A program made the translations under genes and the position numbers. Under the pieces are notes generated by a model. That model was not told the DNA's origin. It searched no databases and worked only from the letters and a program-made list of their open reading frames with translations. Shown one piece after another: positions 1 to 12,199 of a stretch of 64,000 nucleotides of DNA (the stretch's first letter is position 1; the number at the start of each line of letters is the position of its first letter). This DNA comes from Cladocopium goreaui (taxonomy: Eukaryota > Sar > Dinophyceae > Suessiales > Symbiodiniaceae): the NCBI GenBank assembly GCA_947184155.2, contig CAMXCT020001433.1, positions 65,119-129,118 of the forward strand. Reading direction: 5' to 3'.

Positions 1-1400
1 CAAGAGTTGGCAAATTCCAAGGGCACTTCTACTACCCCCTTGCTTCAGAAAAGGTTTTTCCTCCATATTCCATGGTAATTTGCTGTGTCACTGCAAATAT
101 AACGGCATACATTTTAGAATCATAAATGTACTCATGATTGCGGGTAAAACTTAAATTATGCCAGTATAAGTTTGTCATGGTATCCAAAAGGGCACACAAC
201 CAAGCAAAAGAAACACCTTTGCAACCTTACCAAACAATTGTATCTATAGAATGGCAGCCTTGTTTTGTGCATCGATGCAGCAAGTTACCATGAAGTATGC
301 CAACAAAAATATTGCAACTACTTGAGCAGGGACAGCAGATTGGAATTTGTACTTTCCTTTGCTAAAAGAGTTCCACTGGAACTGTCGTGTCAACCAAAAG
401 ACGACCTGGCAGTCCAATAGCAAAAACCACCAATGCAAATACCACGTGCTATGTACATATATATATATACACGCTGTCTTTGCAATAGCTGTATACCTAG
501 GTAGTACCTGTATTTTAATATACATATATATAGATAGATATAGATATACATGAAGTACCAACTGACATCAAGAATCTAGCTGTATGCCTAGGTAGTAACA
601 ACTGACAAATCCTATGAACTTATCTATATCACACTAAAGGTATGCAGTAAATGACAAAAAAAACACAAAACACATGAACAAACAGAGAAAAACACTGAAA
701 AACACGGGCCCTCACAACGTCCCACTCTCTCTCTCTCTATATATATATATTTACATACATACATATATATATATATTTATACACATAATAGTTTTTATAT
801 AATCCATGATATTTCCCATTCATTAAATGTTGGTGGATGACTCTGGCTGGATCTTCGAGATCTGGCGGATTTTTGAGGCGAAAACGGCGACGCCGAAGAA
901 GCACTCTGTGAATCCTTCTGAGGAGAAGTTCGACGAGGAGCCACCGATGGCCTACCGATGGGGATATGATGGGGATATACCCTGGAAATTCACAGTTTGA
1001 CCATGTTTGAGTGGCAACTCATCTTTTTTAGCCCCTTTTTGGCAGGGTCTATAGTTTGTTTACTGGAGGGTAACATGATATAACGGGGATGGCAATCCAT
1101 GACTCTAGCATTGATAAAATGGCCCTAGATAGCCTTAGAACGGTGGGATTTAGCATGATATCACCAATAGAAATTGGATTTAAACATGATTTGACCAATA
1201 CAGCTGATGGGAGTATAATGGGGAGATGTAACCTTCAGTTGGTGGAATTGATGGTTCATAATTGATATGGACAAAATATGACAACCTCACTACGTTCTCA
1301 CGACGTGGATGATGGTTGGTACTTGTAGGGGTAGCTATCATTAATTATAATTAAGTATCCCAAAATAGACTTTTTTGTCACATTAGTGAATTGTCAAAAT
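1..1400. other. AT-rich noncoding stretch
   Basis: No convincing gene is seen. TA-rich microsatellites lie near 452-545 and 725-785. A short word containing CCTAGGTAGTA occurs twice, near 489-506 and 580-597, suggesting a small duplication. The short open frames here are low-complexity and not protein-like. Confidence 0.5.
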
Positions 1401-1787
1401 TCACCCAAAATGTTTGGATACGTTTGATCCAGTTTTTTGGTGCACCGCTTCATGTTCAGCCAAATTGGCAAAGGTGTGGTCCAGTGGCTGCCTCATGAAA
1501 CAGTTAAACAATGCATGCACGTGCCAGTCTGCCCCATTCGTATCAACAGCCAAGTGAGCCGGGGCTAAGCCCTGAAGACTAACAGATCCAGAAGTTGATT
1601 CGCTGCTGTACATGATATCAACATCTAGACGAACCATCAAGTCCGCTTGATGGTTCACGCCGCTTGATGGTTCATGCCGGGAATAGTGATGGTGGCTTAT
1701 TTCAGCGAAATTAGCCCACGGATCCTTTTTCTTTGCAAAATCTGCAAGATTCACCCCTTTCACCACCAAGTCTCTTGTGAAATTCAT
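1401..1787 (-). CDS. Possible gene fragment, ankyrin-like
   Basis: An open frame of about 128 residues starts at an ATG (1787-1785) and ends with a stop at 1401. Its composition is protein-like and not repetitive, unlike most open frames nearby. The middle reads GLAPAHLAVDTNGADWHVHALF, close to the ankyrin helix-turn-helix signature (G-TPLHLA---G), followed by a second weaker stretch near LANLAEHEAV. One or two degenerate ankyrin units are therefore possible. A 14-bp word containing GAACCATCAAG is duplicated at 1638-1675, so part of the frame may be repeat-derived. No partner exon was found, so it may be a single exon, a fragment or a chance frame. Confidence 0.3.
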   Translation of the reverse strand: MNFTRDLVVKGVNLADFAKKKDPWANFAEISHHHYSRHEPSSGVNHQADLMVRLDVDIMYSSESTSGSVSLQGLAPAHLAVDTNGADWHVHALFNCFMRQPLDHTFANLAEHEAVHQKTGSNVSKHFG

Positions 1788-1799
1788 GATCACCGTTTG

Positions 1800-4758
1800 T
1801 ATCTATTAAGATATATATGTATATATATATATATAATTATATCACATGATTTTAAACTGCTTATAACTTGGGGGGTACATATTTTCTTCGTATCCCGGCA
1901 CCTTTTTTGTTCCGATGTGTATCTCTCCAGGACGATGTCTTCACTGTGATGATGCGAAACATCCCCAACAAGTCGGCTTGTTGGGAGGGGAGGGACATGG
2001 CATCATGGAGAGGTGAGGAGATTGAGGAAAATCCACTGATGGGACATGTCTTTTTGTTGTTGGGGGCCCGGCAAAGTTCGTATTTTTTGTTGACTTGAGA
2101 ATTGGAACATCAGCGATGGTGAACTTGGAAATCTGTATATGAGATGTATCCCTTCAATAGATATGAACATAATTGTAAATATACCCTCATTACACTTCAC
2201 TAACCTGGATGCAGCCGTAACGGTTGGCCGAGTCTTGGGTCAATTTCGGGATTCCAAGTCGTCCCGTCCCCCAATCCGCGGCCTGGACCTCTTCATTATT
2301 GTTGACCTGGAAGTGTCATGTGGTGTTAACCCAGTGCCATAAACACTTTTTTTTGTCATACTGGGAATGGTTTCTTGTTGGGTTTAGTGGTTTAGCAAAC
2401 ACCAGAGTTTCTCCACGTTCTTTCTGCTTGGGCTCATGACGTCCAGGTACACCCAGCGCATGCTGATTGATGAAATCAACGAAGCCGGCTTTGATGGTGC
2501 TTACGCTCCTTGGCTGCCTTGGCTGCGAACTGGGACTTAGGGTGACATCCTGAGGCCAGATCCCCACAGGTAACATGAAGTACAGGCCGTGTTGAGGTCT
2601 CACTTCGTATGCGCCAAGTATGAATATGAGAAGCTGATACAGCAGTGAGAAACAAAAACAAAGTGGCTGAAATATCCACTGCAATATCGCTATTTATGCC
2701 CACAAACATATAGAATTTGAATGGTATTGATACTTATGCAGTGCGTGAATATAAATGCATGATACATTTAAAGACATGTAATCATGTAATCATGTTATTA
2801 AGGGCTGCCGCCCCTGACCCCTGCTGCCGACCCTGTTTCAAACTAGTGAAAGCGCTAGCTTTCAGCAACTGACGCGCTCTCCCTGCTGGCGGATAAACCC
2901 CACAACGACCTCAAAGATCTGAATCAAAATCTCCAAGATCTGAAAAAACACGCGCAAAGGGGTTAGCCTTGAACCACCTCGGAAACACCACAAAAGACAA
3001 TGTTTTGACCCCCCCATCAAAAGTGACAGATTTGTTTCTGTGAACAATTTCGGGTGAATATACTTAGCTTCCAAAATCCCCTTTAGATTAAATTACTTTT
3101 GCTATCATCAATCAATCCCTACAGAGGCCTCCTAAATAAAGTGCGCAATTTTTGGGACCTTCCTAAAAAGCCAAAGAAAAAACGTGTCTAATTCAACTTC
3201 AAGCCAATTTAGATTCCATTTCAATATCAAATGGATGCGTTCTCAATATGATATGTATTTGTGTTCAGTTCGGCAATTTGTTTTGCAATGCTAACGTGCA
3301 AAGGTTTTCTCGATAGGTAAAGGTTTTCAATTAGGTAAATTGTGTGGGAATACTAGAGTGCAAAGGCTTTCCCAATATGTACCTCGCTTTTGTTTGGCAC
3401 TGCTAAAATGACAATCATGTATTCGTTTTCCATTGGGCAATTTGTTCGGCAGAACTTAATGTATGGCTTCATTTTTACTATGACTACAATTATGTTTGAA
3501 ATTGTTTGAGGGGGGTCATTAATACGAGGTAGACAGCCCATATTTACTATGTAATACATCTCCATTGCCATCCCTTCCTTTTTTTGAATGTTGGTTGCCA
3601 TTTGGCTTAGGCCGTGCTCGGGACATGTGGACATGGACGGTAACATTTGTTGAACACAGAGATATGGCTGGTCGAAGTGGCCGTGGGATGATAGTCCGAA
3701 TGCTTGGACATTTTAAGCCATAAACCAGTGTCATTTCAGCCGGATTGAGCACTGAACTTTTTTCTCTCAGGACTTCTTGTATTTGCCCATCGCCCGGGCT
3801 CCAAGAGCCACAAGACTGGCTGGTGATGTTCAGTAGAGTGGCTGGTGATTTCACATGGTCAGTGGATGTCAGTGAATGTTAGTGGTTTGAATGGTGTTGT
3901 CTCAGAGTTTTTTTTGCCATGTGCCTCTCGTTGTCTCACCACTGAAAGCTGGGGCGAGTTGGATGGCCACGGCCAGGGATTGTGCTTGTGCTGGAGAGAA
4001 TGTCAGCAATGAAGAATCATGTCTCTCGCCGCGCAATTGTATTCCTGAGGACAAAGAGTCAAATGCCAACAAGGGTTACGCATTCCTGAACTTTCTCCGC
4101 GCGGAAACCTAGGGCTTGGACGGGCCCAAAAAACTTGGGACCTGCTCAACGTGGATTCTGGGAGCTCAGAATCCTCCTTTTCTTTGTTAAGTTGTCAAAA
4201 TGGTTCCATTTTCACCAACATATACAATATGTATCAATATGGTTTTCTATATTATATAATACTATATGTCACTATATGACACTGGTATATCAATGGCCAC
4301 TTCAGGAACCGATTTATTGGAGGTACCTACCATTTATAAGGTTAAAATTGTAAGGGGATACAACCCCAAACTATGACTTGATATGGTACAGCACCTCCAT
4401 TTTACGATCCTCGAATTCTCTTTGGGCATGTCATACCAAATACACACTAAGAGTTTATAAAAACACTATATTGATGAATACTAATAGTGCAAAAATCAAA
4501 ACAGTTGACCCCAAGTTTGAGATGATTGATCCCATGTTGGCTAAAACACGTGGAAACACGCTGTTCCAAGCTAGATATGGTGGTGAATGCCTTTGTGTTT
4601 CGCACGTTTATTATGTTCATATTTGTTTATATATATATATATATGTTGTTGGTGCCCCATTTTGCTCGATGATTTGCATATCAGACATGACATGCCGTAG
4701 CTACAGAATAAGTTGCCAGAGGGTGAATATGTATATCCTCATTATGCACCATTGCTGA
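1800..4758. other. Noncoding region, no gene recognised
   Basis: TA repeats lie near 1811-1845 and 4628-4645. Open frames here (for example 2316-2684 minus, 3519-3854 minus, 3891-4112 plus) have no recognisable motif and overlap one another on both strands. The segment 4286-4345 is a partial copy of the GGATCC/GGTACC-type inverted repeat listed elsewhere. Confidence 0.45.
4286..4345. repeat. Partial copy of family B inverted-repeat element
   Basis: The words ATGGCCACTTCAGGAACC and GGAGGTACCTACCAT match the right arm of the family B elements at 7.1, 42.1, 50.6 and 59.5 kb, in reverse orientation. Only one arm is visible, so this looks like a truncated copy. Confidence 0.5.
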
Positions 4759-5262
4759 TTGTTAAATCCTGATAAATCTCATGAAATTCCCAACAATTTC
4801 TTTGTTCGTTGGTCCATTCCCTATTTTTCTAGCTTAAATAACCACGATTGCCGGCTCCGGCCCGATGGCCTTACAGGCCCCGACCTGGCCTATGCGTTCA
4901 AGTGGCGGCACCCGGCACTAGATGGGATTGTCAGCGAAAAAAGGGAGAGGTTACTTCAAATGGTTGAAGCCAAGTTCAATGATGATGATTATTATGATGA
5001 TTATGATGATGATGATGGTGGTGGTGGTGATGGTGATGAGCCTGATGATGAGCATGAGGATGAGGATGAGGACGAGGAGGAGAACGACGAGGACGACCAC
5101 GACGACGACGACGACGACGACGACGCCGGCGACGACGACGACGACGACGACGCATATAGACATGCTGCTAGCACTGCAGACAAAACACTTGTGAAGCTGC
5201 TTGGAAGAGTAAAGGGCGTGCTGCATGACAGGGAGGCAGTTTTTGGCAGCTTTAGTTTCTGA
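4759..5262 (+). CDS. Asp/Glu-rich open frame, possible exon
   Basis: The open frame is 167 codons from a non-ATG start. Residues about 30-75 (around LAYAFKWRHPALDGIV) and about 133-167 (TADKTLVKLLGRVKGVLHD) look like ordinary protein and flank a run of about 58 almost pure Asp/Glu/Gly codons. In this frame the repeat changes from GAT through GAG to GAC codons, so acidity is kept while the third base varies. That is compatible with selection on the acidic tract, but trinucleotide repeats can also drift this way. GC content is higher than in flanking DNA. No function can be assigned. It could be an exon of a plus-strand gene or a captured gene fragment. Confidence 0.3.
   Translation: MLNPDKSHEIPNNFFVRWSIPYFSSLNNHDCRLRPDGLTGPDLAYAFKWRHPALDGIVSEKRERLLQMVEAKFNDDDYYDDYDDDDGGGGDGDEPDDEHEDEDEDEEENDEDDHDDDDDDDDAGDDDDDDDAYRHAASTADKTLVKLLGRVKGVLHDREAVFGSFSF
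4979..5157. repeat. GAT/GAG/GAC trinucleotide repeat
   Basis: About 180 bases of trinucleotide repeat, GAT-rich on the left and GAC-rich on the right, with GGT and GAG interruptions. In the plus frame it encodes the acidic tract of the open frame at 4759-5262. Confidence 0.9.
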
Positions 5263-5374
5263 TCAGCAGGTAAACTTGATCACTTTATGTATTAGGTCAA
5301 CCAGAGACAGTTCGATGATTTGGGGTGCAGCATAGGAAATGGCCCATAGTATGCATGTCCCTATATACTTGAGT

Positions 5375-5610
5375 ATGATATGAGTAACCGACAAAATTAG
5401 CGGACGACTAAAGTAGTGGGGAGTGGACGAGGATGTTCAAATTTGTGCTAAAACATTCACAACTCACAACCGATAGGGGTCCACCCACTTACCCATGCCC
5501 TATTTTTTGCACATAGCATGGAAGTAAAAAAACCTTCACAACCGATAGGGGACCACTCACATTGGCCATGTCCATTGCGGGTAGTAAGTAATTTTGTCCG
5601 CCACTCATAT
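5375..5610. repeat. Inverted-repeat element with CCGATAGGGG words (family H)
   Basis: The left end reads CCGACAAAATTAGCGGAC and the right end TAATTTTGTCCGCC, giving imperfect inverted ends about 220 bases apart. Inside, the word ACAACCGATAGGGG occurs twice (near 5466 and 5538). A related segment lies at 44155-44345. Confidence 0.45.
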
Positions 5611-6973
5611 AATTAATTGTTGGGTTTTGGAGATTCAAACCTTGCAAGAAATTATATCTTTGACCCAAAATGTTACCAAGTATTCCTACTGCACTGGATA
5701 CGAAACCATTTGGAGGTGCATAGCCATGAACAATGAACCAAAGCCATCACTATGCTGGCAGTGGTTAGCTATCCGGCTTAGGGGAGGTAGAACAGTAATG
5801 TGCCCCTCCTCCCAATCACCGGGGCTTGACTAATCCTTGGTTAACATCAGGTGGTTTATTTCATTTTATTTCCACCCATGGAAGTATGAAGATGCTCCAT
5901 GATGCTCCTATATAATTGTTTAGGAATGTCTAGACGTGGTACCACCGACCCGAAATGTATTACACCAAAGAAGCACCTTCGACTTCCCGTAGTTGAGATC
6001 CCGAGGGTTTGTTACCTTCAATGTGGATACACCGTAAGTCAATACCCAAGAAAACCGTGTGTCCATGGACATCACAACATAGACCAATAAGTGCAATATA
6101 GTGAAATGCTGAGAGGCTGCCAGCGTACCAGGGTGAAATGAACCGATCCCATGGTTTTACCGAAAACCGCGATTTTTTTGGGTGTGATCATGGTTTCTGT
6201 GAGAATACACCAAATGCGTGGCTGGCCCATTTCCATCCATTTCCTCGATTGCAGGTTGGCCTACGATGGGAAGCAGATGGCGCAATTCAAATCAACTAAG
6301 ATTGTCAGCGTTTGGTCCTCATTTGGGATTTTCTGCTGCCTGTTTTTGGGCCACGAAATGTGGGATCAATGTGTTCATCATAGGTTTTCTTCGAAACCTG
6401 AAATCCATGACAGCAATGAGCCCATAACCATTGAATACAGCTACGGGTTGACCATACGTGGTGAAACTTGAATTAGGCATAATTAGGCTAAGTTGGGTCC
6501 ATTCGACCAACTAGACACAGTGAGACTGCAGCGCTTGACGCGAACTCATGCCCATGCATTCTATAAACCAACACAAGCCAATAATTGATGAATTCACTTC
6601 AACAGTCACCACCCATATACGGATCCCAAAAATACTGGTTCAAAAAAAACACATAGCCATCAAACATCATCAAACATTTATTAGGGACGACTTTTTCAAT
6701 GTTCTTTGATCTATCGTTGCTGTGTGGTGACCCCTTCAAGTGTGATGAACCCAACTATAGATTATAAGCCATTCCTACTATTATGATATTATAAATAGAT
6801 GGTAGTATAGATGGTAAAGCCATTCCTAATATTATTATAGCCCAACTATAGATGGTAAATATCCATAAATGGTTTGTACAACCGTTTGGTTTACCATCCA
6901 TTATGCTAATTGCTGATTGATTGTTTATGGGCCTTGCTGGCATTGGGTAAATAAACCACCTTCGGCCACCAAG
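5611..6973. other. Noncoding region, no gene recognised
   Basis: Open frames at 5594-5833, 5899-6090 and 6151-6471 plus have no recognisable motifs. The stretch 6760-6860 contains short repeats around CTATAGATGGTA. Confidence 0.4.
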
Positions 6974-7090
6974 TACCCTCTGGTAAACATACAAAAAACT
7001 ATGGAAAGATCAGATCCACCATTTTTAATGGGTAAATCCACTATTTCTATTGCCATTTTCAAAAGCTATGTAGAAAACTACTAGATGGTA
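6974..7090. mobile_element. MITE family A copy (TACCCTCTGGTAA ends)
   Basis: Starts TACCCTCTGGTAAACAT and ends CTAGATGGTA. The centre has the family core CCATTTTTAATGGGTAA followed by ATCCACTATTTCTAT. The whole is an imperfect palindrome of about 117 bases. Confidence 0.8.
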
Positions 7091-7140
7091 ACTACTATAA
7101 ACCATAGATTATCCATACGTATATTAACCATAGTTTATCT

Positions 7141-7282
7141 CAATGGGAATTTCAGGATCCTAAAATGGAGGTACTGTACCATATTTCAGGCCTTATGTTC
7201 AAGATATATTCCCTTACATAGGCCTTATATAGGCCTTATATATGGTAGGTACCTCCAATTTAGGTTCCTGAAATTCCTATGG
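7141..7282. mobile_element. MITE family B copy (GGATCC/GGTACC type)
   Basis: The left arm has CAATGGGAATTTCAGGATCC then AAAATGGAGGTAC. The right arm has GGTAGGTACCTCCAATTTAG then GTTCCTGAAATT. The arms are inverted, with AGGCCTTAT words in the middle. Confidence 0.75.
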
Positions 7283-7674
7283 ATTATCCATTTATATCAA
7301 GTACATATTAACCATATATATATATACAATGTGAGGCCCCCGTTCGATAGCTAAGTTGGTGAACATAACTCCAATTTCACTATGGTTTATGGTACGCAAA
7401 TAACATCTTATAACGAACTAGTATTCCTGGGGCTTTTGTTAACTCCAATAACTATGGTTTATGGAACTTATAACTATAGTTACTGGGGCTTTTGTTAACC
7501 AACGTTCACATCACAACGGGGGGCCTCACCCCTTTCGTCGGCTGAGGTGGCCCCTGCGACGATTCAAGGCTTTGACGCCAATTATGAGCCCGGAACACCG
7601 AGAATTTTCACATCGGATGGTGGGAAATTCCTGGGTGAAAAAAGTGTTGGTTTTTATAGTGGTTTTCATAGGCT

Positions 7675-7770
7675 ATAAACCTGGTCTTTATAGTGGTTAA
7701 TAGTGTTGGTTAATAGTGGTTAATAGGCTATAAACCTGGTTTTCATAGTGGTTAATGATTATCAATGGTG
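7675..7770. repeat. Short tandem repeat around TAGTGGTTAA
   Basis: The word TAGTGGTTAATAG recurs with small changes through this stretch and is followed by a TA run. A similar cluster lies at 44595-44650. Confidence 0.6.
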
Positions 7771-7870
7771 ATATGTATATATATATATATATATATATAT
7801 CTGGTGAGTGGTTAAAAAAAGTGGTGAAAGATGCTATAAACCAAGAACAATGGGAATATGATGGTTATAG

Positions 7871-7975
7871 CTGGTTGGTGGTTTCAAACATGACTTTTAT
7901 TTTCCATAATAAGTATATGGGATGTCATCCTTCCCATTGACGAACTCATTTTTTTTTAGATGGTTAAAACCAGCA
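7871..7975. mobile_element. MITE family C copy (CTGGTTGGTGGT ends)
   Basis: Begins CTGGTTGGTGGTTTCAAAC and contains TTATTTTCCATAATA, GATGTCATCCTTCCCATTG and ACGAACTCAT, all shared with copies at 43.7, 51.8, 53.2, 53.3 and 54.6 kb. The right end is diverged. Confidence 0.7.
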
Positions 7976-8079
7976 ACTAGCTACAATCTCCTTTGCCATT
8001 CTGTCTCAACACAAGCACTTTGATGACTTATGACTTGAGTGGTCCCACGTTTCACGTTTTCTGACCTATACTATCACAC

Positions 8080-8407
8080 TCTCCCTGGCATTTTATCAGG
8101 CATTCTATGTGACATATATAATGATATATATATATATCTTGTCACATTATCTGTCATTCAATCTGACCGAGACTGTTATTGTTGATTTAGCACTCAATTG
8201 GTCATACATTCTGATATTCTATCTGACATATCATTTGATATGCTTTCTGACAAAAAACTTGATCTGACTTTTTATCCGGATTTTTATTTGTCATTTTATC
8301 TGGCATTCTATTTGGCATTCTATTTGGAATTTGATCTGGCATTATATCTGGCATTCTGTCTGACAGAAATATGTATATATATGTATATATATATATATAT
8401 ATGTATG

Positions 8408-8438
<31 letters not shown>

Positions 8439-8690
8439 GTATGTATATATATATATGTATATATATATATATGTATATGTATATATATATATGTATATAT
8501 ATATGTATATGTATATATATATATTCTGACATTCTACCTGCCATACATTCTGTCATTCAGTGTGACATGTTACTTGAAATTTTACGTGGCAGTCGTCTTT
8601 GAGCATTTGATCTAGCAGCACTCTCTGGCATTCTATCTTACAGTCTGTCTGATATATGAGGCTCTGGCATTTCTGGCATATACCCTCTGG
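8080..8690. repeat. Degenerate TCTGGCATTCTATC minisatellite with a TA array
   Basis: Units of about 15 bases such as TCTGGCATTCTATTTGGCAT repeat with heavy divergence from 8080 to 8365 and again from 8525 to 8690. A TATATGTATA array at 8366-8525 splits the block. The same unit type recurs 52 kb away at 60.9-61.1 kb. Confidence 0.75.
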
Positions 8691-8806
8691 TTATGACTAA
8701 CAGTTCGCCATGGAAAGATCCACCCATTTTTAAGAACGGTAAACCATCTATTTCTATGGGCCATCGAATAACCATGGCGAACTGTGAATGTCATAACCAG
8801 AGGGTA
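8681..8806. mobile_element. MITE family A copy (TACCCTCTGGTTATGAC subtype)
   Basis: Ends are TACCCTCTGGTTATGAC and GTCATAACCAGAGGGTA (the left one with a small mismatch), with inner inverted words AGTTCGCCATGG and CCATGGCGAACT. This is a strong palindrome of 126 bases, and its right arm is nearly identical to the copy at 12.1 kb. Confidence 0.85.
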
Positions 8807-11800
8807 GTGTTGGGGTCCGGCAAGTCACAGAGAGCTGGCAGTCCGGTGTCCGGGTGTCCGGGATGTCTTGTTAAAATCTATAGAAAGGGTTTCATCTGGC
8901 GTCGGGACAGAATGAGTTCATGAACTTCAATTTTTCTTTAACCATAAAATCCAACAAAAATGAGGATTCAACCAGCATGGATCGATGTGGAGGTTTTAAC
9001 CCTACAAGAAATAGGGAGGTTTCTTGGCAAGAAATAGGTTTTTTTGAGAGGACCCCTCCTGACCCCTGTCCCGTGGAGAAGATGGGGGTGTTTCGAAATT
9101 TTGACTCCCGTTCCATCCACTTTCCATTGTTTAATTGCTCATACTTTAACAATCTTTTGTTTCATCTGATTACCGATGGAAAGTTTCAGTTTACCACCAA
9201 TGATCTTAGTTTGATCTGTTCCATTGTAAATTGATCATAGCTTTCCAGTTTACCGTCTTTTGTTTCATCTGATTCGCAAGAAAGCAGTTGTGCAGTTGTG
9301 CTCTCATTGGTTTCATCATTTATCATAATTTCTCACAATATGTTTTTTCCCTGGTGATTGGTAAATCGGGAGCACCCCGCCAAGAAAATGCCAGTCCCTC
9401 AGGCACTTTTCCCGCACGCGGGTGAACTACGGAGCCGCTCAGCTGGACTTGCCATGGAGGTACAATTCCATGGAGCTCCGCTCCGCTCAATTTTACCCAT
9501 GGAATTGGGAACATCTGGGAAATCTTTAGGGAATAATTAAGCGTCTTAATTTTTTTTAGGAGCCAAGGACTTATGTATATTTGCTTTGGGACGAAAAAAC
9601 ATGGACCCACTAAATAGAATGTCAGGATACACAGGCATAGATGGGTCCAAACGCATTTTGGGACCTGTTTTTGACGTGTTCTTTGTGGTGAATCCTGGGT
9701 TAGACATTTTTAGACCCACATCTAGTTGCAAACATGGTTGTTTTGAAACTGTACAACTTACAACATGCTCCCCCATCAGTCCCTAAGACTGTGTACCATG
9801 TGCCGCGGTCAATTGGACATGTTCTATATCAATAAACAAATCCAAATTTGTGTATGTTTAATTATGTTTAGATTTGTGTATATCATCTGACTTAGTATTG
9901 TAGGTCTGCTCCTTGCAATAACTGTATATATCATTAGCAGGATTAAGATCTTAATTGCGTTAGCCAAAGATTACCTCCATAGATGTTGCTATGGACAGTA
10001 TCTTTCAAAATTCTTTCCATATTATCTAGCAACCATTTTGCCAGCCTACAAACTAAGAAGGACAACTGCATACCTCGAAATTGTGCAAGGGTATTCTCTA
10101 TCATGGGCATGATTGATTTGAACACATTCATTGTATGCAATGTCTCTGTGGGCTGCAGATTGCACTGATTTTATTGGATATTCCAAGCTCCCTGTTTGAT
10201 TTGCATTCCTAGTTTGCTAGGGGAATCTGCACAAGGAAGTGATAAAAGCCTTGCTATATACCAGAAGACTTCGATTTGTTTTTTCTTTTTGGGGCCAAGT
10301 TCTTGGAATGTTTATGCTATGGATCAGGTTGAAACCAATATATTTCAATGTATTTCATATAAATCTAGACTGGTATCGTAAGATACTATATACATTGGAT
10401 TATGTAATTATATGGTTGGCTTGAGTACAAGCATCTTTCAGCATGACATGAACAGTAAATGAATCACAGCATTTAGAGTCTCAATATTGGATAATGAGAT
10501 GCTGCATGCAATGCCATGGTGCCTTGTGATAGGGATGTCATTGATTGTAAGGCTTGACCCTAACCTACCCTCACTTTCCAGCTTGGATCCTTTGAGTTTG
10601 TTCTTGGGGTCCTTTTAATTCCAAGCAGAGTTGTTTCTATCGAAGAGTTTGGGATTGGCATGTGTATGTGTCCAGAGGATTCTTGCAAGATAAGTTTCAC
10701 TTTTCCTTTGCTGATGCAATTATCAGCATGGAAATGGTTCAATTCAGTTTTCCTTGTGAGATATATCCAGCTCAATCACTTAGAATACACAGTTCTTTTC
10801 ACAACACACCTAGTTTACACTGATACATCAAGGAAGATATTTGCTTAGAAGATATATATATATACATGTTTTACTTCAAGGTATTGTCAACATATTCTAC
10901 ATCAAACACGTTTTCAGCAGGTTTGTTCATACTGTTCAATAATTTAGATAATATAAAATGAAGGGATGCGCATTTTTTTCACCCTCACTATCTTATGTAT
11001 GTGTGAAGGATTGTTCAGGAACAATAAATTATATTATTGTGAAAGAAACACTGGAAGTTAAATATAAGAATGACCAAAAAACATTTTAAAAACAACGTAA
11101 AGATGGGGCCTCAGTGTACCACTTTTTTTGATATATATCGGGGAGTTTGGGCTTCCATTTTTTTTGATTATATATATAAACACTATATATATATATCTTG
11201 TATAATATGTATATAGTTGCATGTAATTATACATATATCGCACCTCTACTGCTACTATTCCTGGTTCCTTTGCATTACCAATATCGAGCAGCAGTGGTGT
11301 TTCTCAGCAGACTTCGTGTCGTACCAATCATCGACCCAGATAGATCTCCTCCGGTGTGATCATACATGGCTCGCTGGGAAATCCACGAACGAACTGGCCG
11401 TGGAAATGAGGAGATCACCTAATATTCCGTATCTAAGTTTGATGAGCGAAGGGTAAAACATTAAAACAACTCGAGAGATTTCACTGGCCAGTGTTTGCCT
11501 CCAACGATTATCTGAGGGGAAAATGTATGGTTGAAACCATGGTTTTACAGATGTTCAACATTCAACGAGCCCCACGATGTCCCAAGGATGCGGACAGTCG
11601 CCCATTGTTCTTGAAGGCGAAAAAGGCCCAGCCCCGGCCTTGGTGGATGATAGGGTATGAAACCTGGGGATCTAGACTTCACATATTCTAAACCATATGC
11701 TCCATGTATAGTAGATTTACCTACATTTGGGTCATTTAGGGGTTTTAATTTTGGCAAATATTCCAGCAGCATGGAACATATTTCAGATATTCCAGCAGAT

Positions 11801-12079
11801 ATTCTAAGTTCAATCCCAATCATCTCCCTCTCGGATGGTATTCTGAGATATTCCAAGGCTAACCCAATGGGATTGGTTCCCTGAGACGAGACCGACTACT
11901 GAGTTCGAAGGGTTAGAATTCGCATCAACCTACCACTACACTACTGTACGGAATTGACGTGAGGATTTCAATTACTGGTTACCAAGGGGTATCAATTTGT
12001 GTTGTCCTTTCGCTAGTGGCGTTTGTGCAACGTATTTTTCGAATATTACCCGGTAGCCACGCTTTGACACAACATCTAT
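8807..12079. other. Noncoding region, no gene recognised
   Basis: A slightly GC-richer patch lies near 9400-9500, and a TA run near 10852-10866. Open frames (8892-9152 minus, 9323-9610 minus, 10196-10424 plus, 11491-11884) overlap on both strands and carry no recognised motif. Confidence 0.4.
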
Positions 12080-12199
12080 TACCATCTGGTTATTTAACAT
12101 AGCCATGGTATAGATGGCCCATAGAAATAGATGGTTTACCGTTCTTAAAAATTGGTGGATCTTTCCATGGCGAACTGTGAATGTCATAACCAGAGGGTA
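12080..12199. mobile_element. MITE family A copy (AACCAGAGGGTA subtype)
   Basis: Begins TACCATCTGGTTATTTAAC and ends GTCATAACCAGAGGGTA. The right half (CCATGGCGAACTGTGAATG) matches the copy at 8681-8806, while the left half (CATAGCCATGGTATAGATGG) matches the copy at 40482-40594. It therefore looks like an intermediate or recombinant subtype. Confidence 0.8.
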
